Assembly (NCBI GenBank): GCA_965644295.1 | Contig: CBFFRP010000070.1 | Coordinates: 1-64,000, forward strand | From: Paraphysomonas bandaiensis | Lineage: Eukaryota; Chrysophyceae | Reading direction: 5' to 3' | DNA: 64,000 nucleotides | Shown here: piece after piece, positions 40,971 to 53,300 of the stretch | How positions within the stretch are numbered: position 1 is the first letter of the stretch | Layout of the letters: each line of letters opens with the position of its first letter | The notes under the pieces: generated by a model | What the model saw: only the letters and a program-made list of their open reading frames with translations | Told to the model about the DNA's origin: nothing | Database searches by the model: none | Program-made: the position numbers and the translations under genes

Positions 40971-42350
40971 TCTCACGAAAAGTATTGGAATATCTCCAAT
41001 ACATTGGAGCAACATGGACTTTTAACGCTCCATATACGCCCGAGGACAACCCATTTCAAGAGCGACCATGGAGAACCATCAAAGAACGAGCACTTAGTAG
41101 CTTGATGGATTCAGGTCTTCCAACGAATTTCTGGGAACAAGCCATGAAGACATCCACACACATGAAGAACAGAGGCTACCTTCTTGCAAAACTGCTAAAG
41201 GATTCATGTCCCCACTCCAATTCATCGAAAACGAAATACCAGACTTGAGTTATGCCAGAATATGGGGATGTAAATGCTTTGTGAATATCGATTCCAGTCT
41301 CCGAAAGAACAACTGGGACAGACATATAGCTGGCCTGGGTATTTTATGGGCTATCGAGAGGATGGTCCTGGATATATAGTCTTTGTTCCCGCATTAAGAG
41401 ATTTTGTTATATCAGGACATGTATTTTTCAACGAATGCGTTCCACCAGCGGATAAGAGATATTTTAAAGAGATAAATGAGATCTTCAGAGAGAATGAGAC
41501 CTCCAGGACAGTAGAAAGTTTCAAATATCTCATAGGTCTAGCTCATGTAGATCCAGACGATGGATTAACATATGTAACGACTCAAATAAAGCTCAGAAAA
41601 GGATTAATCGCAGCATATCGTGGTCTAGTGGACGACAGCGGTGACACTACACGAATCATCCAGCTCGACGACCCCATTCATGCTGCAGACGTCGAAAAGT
41701 ACACTGAAGAATACATAGAACTCAAAGCAATTGGTCTCAAATGTAATACGTCTCGATCGAAAACCCCAATACATAAATCCAGCAAATCAGATCGAGACCC
41801 CGATACAGTTAATGGATCTCCAGCGCCAGCCGCTACTTCCAGGGGGAGTGGCGTGAATCTACGACATCATGATGCCGTGCAGGAGAGAATCAGCAGCCAT
41901 CGGGATGAACCTACCCACTCCGATGCAAAGATAGCGAAGACTCGCCCTTCGAAACAATTCAATGGGAATCTAGTGCCGAATCCGGCACCACACGGTCAAG
42001 TGGATCGTGTGCGTCAGCGTGTGGCCAAACGCTGTAACAAGCCTGTTGATTCATCGGGAGATTCGGAAAATCAGGTTACACCTGAAGGGCCAAGTAAGGT
42101 CCGTGCTACAGCAAAACAACAATTTTTAGCTGCTGGTAGAAAGAGTGTTCTCCGAAGCAGGAGAATGGCCAGGAAACGGGTAATTGTAAATATACACAAA
42201 CTAGGTGATGGTGTATATACATGTGATGTAAATGCTAAACATGTAGTAAATCATATGGCACATGACACACAATGTATATCAAAATTACATATACAAACAA
42301 TATTGATATTGTTATGCATGCTATCAGTAATTGCGATGACATTGACGAGC
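40940..42350 (+). pseudogene. Copia integrase C-terminal part and linker, frame-broken
   Basis: Integrase continues in frame 2 from 40940 (HYHADGGKEL, then NAPYTPEDNP and the catalytic Glu QERPWRT). It shifts near 41188 and again near 41300-41325 before reaching GYFMGYREDGPGY. The rest is a low-complexity linker to the RT. At least three frame changes are needed, so no single polyprotein can be made without recoding. Confidence 0.85.
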
Positions 42351-43360
42351 TAACCGATACACCAAAGAGTGTTCAAGATGCTATTTCAGGTAAATATAAA
42401 CAGCAGTGGATCGATGCTATCAATAGAGAAATATCCACCCTTCAGAGGAAAGGGTGCTGGAGATACACTGCGTTACCACCTGGAGCAAGAGCCATAAAGG
42501 GGAAACTCATATTCAAAATAAAAAGAAAACAGAATGATATCAAATTCAAGGCTCGACTAGTCGCACAGGGTTTTACTCAAATCCAAGGCATCGATTACAA
42601 TGATACATACAGCCCCGTCGCAAAGGCTACATCACTACGTACAATTATTGCCCTTTCGACTATTATGAAACTCAAATTGCACCAAATCGATTTCACAACT
42701 GCGTACATCAATGCTGACCTCGAAGAGGACATATACATGTATCCCCCTCCTGGCATGGACGTCCCTGACGGAAAAGTCCTCAAACTGATGAAAAGCATCT
42801 ATGGTCTAAAGCAAGCAGGTCTTAACTGGTATAAGTGCTGTACAAATTTTATGCTAGATATGGGTTTCACCAGACTAATATCTGACCCGTGTATATTCAA
42901 AAAGCAGATTAATGGCAGGATTATGCTAATAGCCATGTATGTGGATGATATTATTATAGCATCTACATCCGACACTGATATCCAACAATTCAAAGACCAT
43001 TTATCCAAAAAGTTCGAAATTACGGATCTCGGACTCCTAGATTATTACTTGGGCATCTCCATTCATCAAGATTTTGACAAAAATATCACGACTCTCAGTC
43101 AGGAGCAGTACGTCAGAAAGCTACTGGACAAATTCAACATGTCCAACAGTAAACCCATGTCAACACCTATGTTACTGTCTTTCAACTATGATTTACATGA
43201 ATACAATCATCTTTCAGAGTCAAATCAAAGTTATGTTCAGAATTTCCCCTACAAGGAGCTCATAGGTTCCCTAATGTATCTAGCTGTATGCACTCGACCG
43301 GATATCGCCTATGCAGTCAATACTCTTGCCAGATTTTCTGATATGCCTAATCTAACTACC
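42272..43360 (+). pseudogene. Copia reverse transcriptase, interrupted by an insertion
   Basis: RT motifs are complete: WRYTALPPGARAIKGKLIF, ARLVAQGFTQ, the first catalytic Asp in HQIDFTTAYINADL, the YGLKQAG motif and YVDDIIIA. The domain ends at ARFSDMPNLTT, where 1448 foreign bases enter. The frame runs by chance into the ORF of the inserted gene, so an RT fusion could be translated. RNase H resumes at 44814. Confidence 0.9.
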
Positions 43361-44808
43361 TGTAAATTACCAGAGAGAGGCAACAAAGACGAAGAGGGTA
43401 ATGAGATGGGAAGCATCCTGCACCAGTTTAATTGCAATGAGGACTCCTTCACAGTTAACATTGGTGGTTACAACCAAACATACTGCCGCAAGAAGTTCAT
43501 TTCAGATGGTGGTTCTTCTGTAAAGTGTTTCTTGGATTTGGAAATGCTATCGATGATCCCTTTATTGTTCAATTACTATGTACTTTCAGCTGTACTTGGC
43601 AAAGACGGTTCATATGTTAACTATTCTCGCTGTTGGGTGAGTAAAAACTCTGATGGAAAACAATACGTTGTTCTCTGTTATCTTCGGACCAAATGTAACA
43701 AATGGCGCTGTGACAGTGTTCTGTATGATCCCACTGAAAGTGGAAAAATTTTTCTGCTTACAGGTTTATCAAAAATGAAGCAGTACACTTTCCTTCCCGA
43801 AGTATCTCTCGACCATGACTGGGCGAAGTCAATTTTGGAAACCTATCTCCGCGACCCAAAGAACAAACTTGCATGGGACCCACAAGGAGATGTTCCGAAC
43901 AAGGATGAGACGGGAAACTGGATTCTTGATGGCTGGGATCCTGTAGAAGAAGGGTTGAAAGCAGCATTTGATCTCAGCAGCAAGAAGAGGCTTAGAAAGC
44001 GAAAGGCCTCTGTTCGATTTGCGGATGAAAATTTCAGTTCTGGCACTGGCAAGAAACCGAGAAAAAAAGCAAACAAACCAAGTCAGCGTGCTGTTGCGGT
44101 ACGTATATACAACTGAATTAATTTTGTTATAACTGACCATAAAATATCTTGTGTAATACAGAAGAAGGCTGTTAGTGCAGTTGCTGCAACGGAAAATGAT
44201 GAGAGAGATCGTGGCGAAGATGATCCTGTTATTATTGTCAAGCCAGCAGAGCCAAAGCGTCAACATCAAGCAAGAAACACTCTTCCAAAGAAACCAGATA
44301 TTCAAGAAGAATTGGAGGCCCAGAAACGGCGAACTGCTGAATTGGAGCAGTTGCTGATGAGTAAGACTCAGCCGACGAAAGCTTCTGCCCCTGCTGCTGT
44401 TGTGGGTGATAACTCTTTGTCTACGCAGACTACTGAAGTTCATCAGCGGACACCCTCTGCTGTAGGTCACAGTTACGAAATGACTCAACCGCCAATTTCT
44501 CTTCATGCGATGAATGCGATTAGATATGTTGAAAATGTAAAATTTGCAGATGCATTGCGCATGGCAGATCAGAATGCCTACTTGCAGCGGGAAAATATTA
44601 TTTTGAGACAGTCAATGTTTGGTAGTGGCAATCAGTAAGTAGTAGTAGTGATGTAACGATTTCGTAGTGACATAATCTTATTATAATATAATAAATGTTT
44701 AGAATTAGTCCAATTATCGTGTTATTTGCTAGTATACCAGACTTTCTCAAATATACCCTATATATATAGTACACATCACCTGGTCAAAGTACTTGACCAG
44801 GTTTTTAC
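43361..44808 (+). mobile_element. 1448-bp insertion carrying an intron-containing gene
   Basis: CTACC flanks the segment on both sides (43356-43360 and 44809-44813), and removing it with one CTACC restores the RT-RNase H frame exactly. It starts TGTAAATTACC and ends GGTTTTTAC, so its ends are imperfectly inverted (GTAAA...). A near-palindrome CCTGGTCAA...TTGACCAGG lies at 44779-44801 close to the right end. It holds one spliced gene and no known transposase. I cannot assign it to a transposon class. Confidence 0.75.
43406..44638 (+). CDS. Unknown 389-aa protein in the Copia insertion, two exons
   Basis: Exons 43406-44098 and 44162-44638 are joined by a 63-nt GT-AG intron in phase 0. The N-terminal 185 residues look folded, with conserved-looking Cys and aromatic residues (SFTVNIGGYNQTYCRKKF, WVSKNSDGKQYVVLCYL, CNKWRCDS). 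A strongly basic nuclear-signal-like part follows (KKRLRKRK, GKKPRKKANK), then a predicted coiled coil (EELEAQKRRTAELEQLL) and a C-terminal helix. I do not recognise the family. The start codon is the first in-frame ATG inside the insertion. It could be a captured host gene or a gene of the inserting element. Confidence 0.6.
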
Positions 44809-44813
44809 CTACC

Positions 44814-45356
44814 ATCGACTTAATGCTGCGTTACATACATGTTCTTAGGTATCTCAAAGGCACTGCTAAGCAAGGATTGATATATTCTGGATCCCACATA
44901 ACATTGTCAGGATACTGCGATAGCGATTGGGCACGGTGTCACCTCACTCGACGGTCCACTACAGCCTTTACATTCTTCATAGGTAATTGTCTTATATCAT
45001 GGCAATCTCGATTACAGACAACTGTGGCATTGCCATCTACTGAAGCTGAGTATATGGCTCTATCGTCAGCAGCTCAGGAAGCATTATGGCTACGCTCCTT
45101 ATTATCATAAATTGGTTTCAAACTTCCATTCTCAACAACTATTTGGTGCGATAATAAAGGGGCAGTCCAATTACGTTACAATCCTACTCATCATCGTCGT
45201 ACGAAACATATTGCGATACGGTATCATTTCATTCGAGAAAATATTGCCGAAAACCAATTGACTGTTGACCATATTCCCACCACGTCAATGTTAGCCGATC
45301 TTCTCACGAAACCACTAGAGGAGCAACTAATTTTCTTCAATTGCGAACTACATTGA
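44814..45356 (+). pseudogene. Copia RNase H, with one internal stop
   Basis: Continues the RT frame after the insertion: LRYLKGTAKQGL, the first Asp in GYCDSDWA, and the Glu in STEAEYMALS. A TAA at 45108-45110 interrupts it, and in the same frame WCDNKGAVQL and RTKHIAIRYHFIRE follow up to TGA at 45354. Only one point change separates this half from an open frame. Confidence 0.88.
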
Positions 45357-45669
45357 TGGGGGGAGCTGGGTTCGACATCCCATCCAGCAGCAACAGGAAG
45401 CGATCAACAACCTCAGAGACACCTAAATCACAATTAACAAGCCACAAGCGACCTAGGTGGCTAGTTTGAGTTACACGGAGTTTTTACCATTTTTTTTTAC
45501 TTTTATTCAATACATGATGCTGGACTAGAAGGATGGTCTCACAATATGGCATCTCTGCAGTTCGCTTATTATTGACTAGTGACTGCTACTCTGGTTTTTA
45601 CTCTCAGTGTGCATAAGTTCATATTCTCTCTATTATCTACGGTTCACTGATTATTTCATTGAGGGGGCG
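45357..45669 (+). other. Copia 3' untranslated region with polypurine tract
   Basis: No coding capacity. The purine run TTGAGGGGGCG at 45659-45669 directly precedes the 3' LTR and fits a polypurine tract. Confidence 0.7.
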
Positions 45670-45931
45670 TATTAGGATTCAGCTTAATACATGATTGTAT
45701 CTGTGAGCTATAATGTTCAATGAAATATACCATGAACTGAATTAGAGAGAGTATCTGTCTAAGATACGTGATCGTCATCATAACGTCGTCATTATCAGTT
45801 ACACTTCTAACTATTCCGTTGTGCATGATAGTACGTTCTATATTGTTATTCATAATCTTTACTCTATCGTGTTCATTTCTTACACTCTAATAATCACAAC
45901 ATTGTTTTACTAATAAGCTTAAATCTTATTT
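45670..45931 (+). repeat. 3' LTR of the Copia element
   Basis: 262 bp, one substitution (GAGCTATAATG for GAGTTATAATG) and a 3-bp deletion relative to the 5' LTR. Followed by the AAGGC duplication. Confidence 0.93.
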
Positions 45932-47611
45932 AAGGCCACCAAAGCATCCTGGACATATGCTAAATACATCGCTATATATAGACAAACTACTCGCGCAGGC
46001 CGCTAGGAAAATACTCCGTCTCCCCCATGGATATCCCACGGATCTTATCTACCTTCCCCCGAAATACAAAGGGCTTGGACTGCGCAAATTTTCAACCCAT
46101 GCCCAGACTCAGAAATGGCATACACTTTATACAAATGCCTCGCCACCACAGCTCGTAAACAGCGCCAATAAAATGGAAGCGCTCGCACCCCGAACGTAGA
46201 ACACATGATCAAAGCAACTGGACCTACACTGACCACGGCATTTATATAGCTGACGCCGCCGCCAGCGGCGATTGGAAGACACTAGACAGAGTGCTCGGAG
46301 CCTCCAACTACAGTGTTGTCACAACTGACGCTACGCACATACTGGATGAATTCTTAACCACGGGTCAATGGCACTGGCGAAGATACGATACACATCTCCT
46401 CACAGACCCGGTCCCATGCTAGGAGACGTCACAGATCTCCACCACCAGTGGGACCTCCATCAATACACCCTCCGACGAGATAGCATGTATGCTGCACAAA
46501 CGCAGCGAGACCCGCAGTATTGGACACGCAGCGGAACAAGGCTCTCACACAAGCTCCATCCCCTCCGTACCCATAACTTCTCCAAACACTACATACATCA
46601 CCCTCGAAGAGCGTATACGCGAGACGGCATACGTATGGGACAAATCCTTCGCAATGGGAAGAAACCGAGCCAAAGGAAAATCTGGACATGATCGCACAAC
46701 GGCTTTCACATGCACAGATTGTGCACACCCCACAGACAACATGGCGCACATGCTTCTCACCTGCACTCACCCTCACATCATTCATATACGTGAAGATGTC
46801 CACCAAGCATACCACAATAAGCTTGACAAACTTCGCACACGCACGCTCCTCCATCCCTCTGGTTTTACACCGCCATAACCAAACTAGCCAAAGCCGCATG
46901 GAACCCAACCACCCCCCAGGTTGAGCGCTACTGGACCGGCCACATTACTGCCACACAATTGGCCGACGCATTCGGACGCCACATATCCAGCTCACTGCTC
47001 GAACATCAGTTCCACACCCTCGAAAAATCCATCGCCTCTATCCTACTCCCCCTATATGATGGAGGGCTCCGCATGCTTCGCAAAAGAGAATTCAGACACC
47101 ACAACGCAGACACGGCACCGGCGACATCGGTTACGACACATTCACAGCAACGCCAGTCCCAGGATACTTACCCGACACCAAAAATACTCCAGCTACTCCA
47201 GGCGACATCCACCCCAAGAACTACACTCTCTGCAAGAGTCCAGACCCGGCAGAGGCAAGCGCAACCACTCCGGAAACAACTCCTCCTTACTTGTGGCCGA
47301 AACCAAACCTCAACAACCAGCACCATCTCCACCACCGACTTACACTCTCATATACATCTCGCCTCATCCACCCCTCACATAATCCATGGCACAGGCCCGC
47401 CAGACACATTGCCCAAAGGTAGACCCCCCGACTAACCTCAATACAAGGGACGGTTGCACCATGGTGCTCGCAGCGATGCACAAGCAGTCCCGAGACGGTT
47501 GCCCGCCACTAGTAGTATATAGCAAATCTAGTTATTACTGTAGTTAGTCTATAGATATAAACTAGTTTCTGTACACAACCGTTCTCATGTAATAATCAGA
47601 CTTTCCTATAT
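45932..47611 (+). pseudogene. 3' part of a LINE (non-LTR retrotransposon), frame-broken
   Basis: 45957-46199 encodes an RT thumb-like sequence (LLAQAARKILRLPHGYP, IYLPPKYKGLGLRKF), common before the C-terminal domain of R2-like and other LINEs. Further on, in another frame, a CCHC knuckle C-x2-C-x8-H-x4-C (46711-46764) fits the form found near the restriction-like endonuclease of R2/CRE-type elements. Several frame changes and stops show decay. The 3' end is placed before the flanking duplication at about 47612. The 5' part was never inserted or is lost (truncation is usual for LINEs). Confidence 0.75.
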
Positions 47612-47664
47612 AAACTTGTCATGACTCGAATGAAGTAATTACTGTAAATATAATTTATTTCTAC
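47612..47664 (+). repeat. Right flanking duplication of the LINE
   Basis: 47621-47664 matches 38560-38603 exactly over 44 bases, with AAACTTG before both copies. Confidence 0.8.
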
Positions 47665-48395
47665 ATATAAAGTATAGAGTATAATTACATATAGAGTATA
47701 ATATATATATATATTAACTGCACATATCCGCATATTTAGACTTCAACAGAGAACTCAAAAATTAATGGTAATACCCGATAGACTGATATACCACCACAAC
47801 CTCAATAGTAGAGTCATATACATCCTTCAAGAAGATCTTTCAACTGTACCAATGAGGTAAATTTGAGCTGTATCTTGCAACTCCCCCTTTTATTCTTCCT
47901 CCATAGAAACAATAAATATGAATAACTATATCTGCAGTATAGCACTACAGGTATAGTTTATATACCTCATACCTGTGCTAAAGTGCGCAATGATATATAT
48001 TTTGACATTGGTAGACCGAGACATTTCTTAGTAGTAGCATCATTTTTCTACTACCAATGATTTAATTCTCTTCTTATTGAAGAGTTTAGAACTTGAGATT
48101 AAATATTTTCGTCAACTTGCACCTAATTCTTCACGATTCTATATACCCAGCATCTTTTCGCTGAAAAATAATTTAATTACAAGTCTGCCCACCTACTCAC
48201 AAATATAATGACGTAAAATATCACTACGAAATCTACACTACCATTAACTGCATACCCATTATATTTAATTCAGTCATATTCATTCTTACACGGCGTTAAA
48301 ATATTGCGCATCGCTTCGTTTCAGTATTCAATACCTAGATGTTAATACGATCGGGTGGGTGGTGGTGGGCAGTGTGCAGCACTCTGGGCAGCGCC
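47665..48395. other. AT-rich intergenic stretch
   Basis: Contains a short AT microsatellite near 47699-47716 and no supported gene. The MEMO gene ends here. Confidence 0.6.
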
Positions 48396-49677
48396 TTAAT
48401 GCGCTTCCGTAACAGCAGCGGCAACATAGCTTACAGAGGAATCTCTCATTGAGGTTGCTGCTGAGGATTGGGAGTATTTTAATCCTCTATGTTAACGGAT
48501 AAGATAAACATAAGTGGAAGTAATTTCGCGTTTTACCTCGTCTGAAATGACGTGTCGGACTGCTGAATGAGATCCAACATCAGCTTAATAGCATCTCTTC
48601 CGCATATAGTGTTCTTGGTGTTGTTGATGTAATCAACAAACCCCTTGACATCATGAGCTTCAATCAAAGCAACAGCGGACTTATCTAGCCACTCAATATA
48701 TTCGTGAATGCGACCCTATAGACAAAGTATAACTATGTACATGCGGTAAATAATTTCCAACAAACCTTCTCGGGGTCATAGGGCTGGTAGTTAAATCTAT
48801 GACCCCAGTGGCAAAAATCACTGCGAGCAGATTAAAGATAATCAACGCATAGTTTATTTCTATAGTGTATCACGAAACATACCTGGATATGACGAATAGG
48901 TTGGTGGGGTCTTTGAAATATGGCATGAAGATCTGGGCGTAATCATGAGGACTTCTAGATATTAGACTACCTAATCATCTTTCATCGTGAGACACATAGT
49001 CGATATAAACAAACAAGACATATCGTACAGGTATTGATCGGTACGACTGTAATCCCCTCCCTCCTCCCAAATATTTGGGCAATGTAAGGAAGCTGCATTT
49101 CCAGGCTATGCTCCTCTTCATCGTCACGTTTACTCATTACATCGAAAGCACCCGTACGAAGAAGGTCACTATAGCCCGCATGACTTTCAGAAGAACAAAT
49201 CAGATCAAACGCACCTCCTTACAGCCTCGTCCACTGTTAAGTTACCAACAGGGGTCTCCAGCACACTCGCTCCAGATATACAGAGGCGTTTAAGATAAAC
49301 GTGATGAGAGGGACCAAAGATAAACACTCGACTATAAGGAAATGTCAACTATCACAACTACAGAAGACGATCAGTCTGTCCTCTGCTGCCATGTACATGT
49401 ATGTGTATATGTATGTGTGTGTGTATATGTATGTATGTGTGTGTATACTGTACCTGTATTTCTCCGGATCGATCTGCTTATACGCATATGCGGCCGTCTC
49501 TCCTGCATAACTATACCCTGCATGAGGAACGACAAGTGCCTTAAGCCTCCCCCCCGTGTCTCTCTCTCCCGCCATCGTCAGCCAATTAGAGAGCTGAGAG
49601 CTCAGAGCTGTCTGTCGACCCTCATACCAGGAACCCGCATGAGAGGCCTCACGAGTATAGGGACGATGTGAGCGCAT
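48396..49677 (-). CDS. MEMO1: MEMO-family protein, seven exons
   Basis: Exons in order: 49677-49454, 49331-49215, 49168-49029, 48970-48883, 48820-48766, 48715-48537, 48486-48396. All are GT-AG joined with matching phases and give 297 aa, the length of human MEMO1. Family motifs run in order: REASHAGSWYEG, VVPHAGYSYAG, RVFIFGPSHHVYL, ETPVGNL, EEEHSLEMQLPYIA, NLFVISSDFCHWG, NTICGRDAI and MRDSSVSY near the end. The metal-binding pocket residues (His of PHAGY, His of PSHH, Cys of TICGR) are present. Members are copper/redox-related cytosolic proteins in animals; the role in protists is unknown. It is divergent from VPS18, 719 bases apart. Confidence 0.93.
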
Positions 49678-49939
49678 GTCTAATATGTCTTATAGTTATA
49701 TGGGTAGATTATTCACTAGTTAATTATGCTGTAGTGTGTATATAGAGAGACAGAGGGGTCTTCATGTTCCGTTGAAAATTTTGTCCTAGAATAAAAGGGA
49801 TTTTTTTAGTTTGTTGATAGTTGACACACATACCAGATAGAGGTTCAACAAAATCGTCCACTATAATAGGACAAAATTACAATTTTTTTGTAAGAAATTT
49901 CTGTCAGGATCAGAGAATAATATACATACAAATACTCTG

Positions 49940-50106
49940 CATACATACATACATACATACATACATACATACATACATACATACATACATACATACATAC
50001 ATACATACATACATACATACATACATACATACATACATACATACATACATACATACATACATACATACATACATACATACATACATACATACATACATAC
50101 ATACAT

Positions 50107-50139
<33 letters not shown>

Positions 50140-50286
50140 TACACACATACATACATACATACATACATACATACATACATACATACATACATACATACAT
50201 ACATACATACATACATACATACATACATACATACATACATACATACATACATACATACATACATACATACATACATACATACATAC
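49940..50286. repeat. (CATA)n microsatellite, about 350 bp
   Basis: A nearly perfect CATA tetranucleotide array, interrupted once by a CACACA patch near 50125-50146. It takes up half of the region between the divergent MEMO and VPS18 start codons. All ORFs in it are translation of the repeat. Confidence 0.97.
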
Positions 50287-50396
50287 ACACTCTCTCTATA
50301 TATATGTATAGTACACATCCATTAACTCATAGTCTTAACTCCCAATCCATGCAACCCTCCATCCACTCTTAATCCCTTACACTCCTCTTCCACACC

Positions 50397-53300
50397 ATGG
50401 ATCTCTTCGAAGAATGGCGCATGGATGAGTCCGAATCAGTTGCAGTCTCCGCCCCCGTTCATCAGGTGACCCCTCAAGATATTTTTATGTTCCTACAGTG
50501 TATACACGCATATCTCCACAGCTCATATATACACCCTCCTCCTCCTCCTCCTCCTCATCTCTCTCAGCAGGAACAAGAGCAGGAGCAGGATATATTCTCT
50601 ATCCGTCACTTAGACTGGAGTGTGAAGGCTCCCTCCAAGGCGAAGAAACACACTCGCACCATAACTAAAGTGAGGCTCGTCTATAGGCTCGTGCTGTCTA
50701 GATGTATATAGCAGCATGCTTGTATGTATGCTGACATGATATGTAACGATATGGCCATGTGGTGATGTGGTTACATGAGCAGGTCGCGGTGAACAACAAC
50801 GTGTTTGTGCTGGGAACCTCGGATGGTGTTATTCTTCGGTGGAATATCGAGGCAGGAGGAGACGCTGAAGAAATAGAATTATCCAAGAAAGTGGAAGTAA
50901 GGCTCCCTCATCGTATACATAGTGTCTAAGCGCTATATATAGGACAATATTCACGATATATTTATTGACTGCACTGCACACCATGTGATCGTATCTCTCA
51001 AGAACGGAGATGCATATTACCTCCACAGTAGAAGTAGTAAGGCGAGAAAGCTTTCTAAACTCAATGGCTCTGTGGAATGTGTTGCCTTCGATAGAACTCG
51101 AGTAAGCACCAATACTTCCTTTATATATTTTATTTCATCGCCACCTCCAGGCAACAGAGGCAAGCACGAAAAGCTTGTTGGTGGGCACGTCAACTGGTCG
51201 AGTATATGAATTGGTTATCGAAAGCTCTGGCAAAGAGAGAGTCTGTCAGCTCGTTCACCAGCTTGAAAATCCCCACCCTATTGCATCTATATACTTTGAA
51301 AGTTATGCTATACACAGTACAGCACAGCCTCCCGGCTCGACAGGGGCACAAGAAGATGGTTAGACTACAAATGGAAAATCACTGACATCTCTAATACCTT
51401 GTTGTCCATTTTAGAGGGAGGAAATAGAATCTTTGTGATTCTCTCCACTTCGTCGCCGACGAGACTGTACCACTTTATAGGGGGCCCTTCTTTTCAACAG
51501 CTTTTTCAAGACTATAAAACCACAGGTAGAACCCCTATTTATGTTTATCTTAGCGTTTGTGCGAAGTTGTTGATATAGATTGTAGGGTCATCCAGCTTTA
51601 CAGAGCTTCCAGGAACCATCGATTGTGCTTCCCTTCATTGTTACAGTAAACGCCATCCAGAGTTGGTACAGGCGTATGCATTGGTAACGCAAATGGGCCT
51701 CTATCATGGATCTATTTTGCTGTCTACGTCAGCCCCCCAGACCAGGTGAGTAGCATCACAACTATTAGTTGTGTACTGAAATGCAGCGTATACTATGTCG
51801 TTGCTGAACTTTTGCTACAGTGCGGACAATGTTCTCATGGAAGCTGGTTTGATGCCTTACATTCCTCCTCAAGGCGTATCTAGTCGTATGTTGCCAACGT
51901 CAGTTGTGGTCACTGAGTTTCATTTTCTCTTACTTTACCCACATGCCATGGTGTGCCTCAGCAGAATCACAGGTAGGTGTAAAATGCATGAAGCTAATTG
52001 TGGAGTAGAATACGCCATATGTATATGTGTTTGCAGTTGTTTTGAAGTAGCGTGTTTTGCTCCTATAGTTTCTTCTCGTCCTTGGCGATTATTTAACAAC
52101 GTCGTTATTCCATTCAGGGGAGGTGCAGCAGGAGGACAATCTCCTTTTGGTGCTTTCCAGTGGTGTTGGTCTGGGTGAGGATAGTGGGGAGCCCGTTTCT
52201 CTCATAAAAGACCCCGTGAAGAATGCGCTCTGGCTGGTGACAACCACGTCTATATTTCAGGTATGAACTTATCTTGAGGTTGTTGTGCTTTCTGGCAATT
52301 GTTTAGCTTCTTGCGGGTTTTGCCGTACCATATTTCCAGTTATTGACCGTGATATAGATAACTACAAAATCTGAGAACAGAAACGTGTGGTCGATGTACC
52401 TAGCTAAAGCGGTACAGGGTGGTGACCCTCGATTATTTGACACTGCTCATCAGTTCTGTAGGAAAGAGGTAACGATTCCTATCCCTAATATATACTTATA
52501 CCCATTGTTCTGCCTTGTCGTTTTGTAATATTGGAATGTATAGGAGCAACGACGAAGTGTTCATAGGGCACAAGCAGCGTACTATCTTAGCAAGGGAAAT
52601 CCAGAGAGAGCGGCCACCCACTTTGCCGTAACAGGAATACCATTCGAAGAGGTGCCATGATCCACATGCGCATACATTCAAACTGTTCGCTTATACCACT
52701 TAAATGTTATCTCATTGTGTTTGGATTCATGCAGGTCGTCCTTCTTCTACTCTCGTCAAAAGGCACAGCGTCAGCTCCAGTAATGCCCCACCTCTCAATT
52801 GACCAATCGCCATCCAGTTTTTCACTTTTGCTGGATATTGGGGAAATCGAAGTGTCTGATAGTACGGCCGTGTCTCTTCGAGTATATCTTCAGGAGAAAC
52901 TCCGTATGCTACCTGCGGGCTCTAAAAGTCAACGTACAATGATTGCCACGTGGTTATGTGAAGTCTATTTACACACCCTAGCTGTTGATCGTGATCGTGA
53001 GGGAGGGGTCGCTGGAGAGTCGAAAACAGGTCGTATGTTCAAAGACTTTCTACGGAACAACAGGTGATATCATTTTCGTGTATTGCATGCACCACACATA
53101 CTATACATACTTGTAGTGGAGTATTTCGTATGTTAATCGCTTCCGCCAACCTGTAAATATTTGACTTTTTCAAAACATAGAGGTACTCTCGACACTGCGA
53201 CCACTATCTCCCTTTTGGTATCCCGTGGACGCGATTTTCGGCCACTGCTACTGTTTTATTGCCGAATAGTTGGTGATTATGAGCGAGTGTTGAGTCACTA

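Larger units (their letters stand above)
38713..45931 (+). mobile_element. Ty1/copia retrotransposon, degenerate, with nested insertion
   Basis: LTRs at 38713-38977 (265 bp) and 45670-45931 (262 bp) differ by one substitution and one 3-bp indel. The five bases AAGGC flank the element on both sides (38708-38712 and 45932-45936). Gag, protease, integrase, RT and RNase H occur in copia order. The frame is broken near 40940, 41188, 41300-41325 and 42272-42350, plus a stop at 45108. A foreign 1448-bp segment sits at 43361-44808. LTR ends are TATTAGG...CTTATTT and not TG...CA. Confidence 0.93.

Noticed and set aside
45362-45382. TGGGTTCGACATCCCA, like a tRNA T-arm
   Set aside because: No acceptor stem, D-arm or anticodon arm around it; it is in the Copia 3' region.
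49845-50372. ORFs of 126-183 aa on both strands
   Set aside because: They are translations of the CATA microsatellite (YVCM and HTYI repeats).
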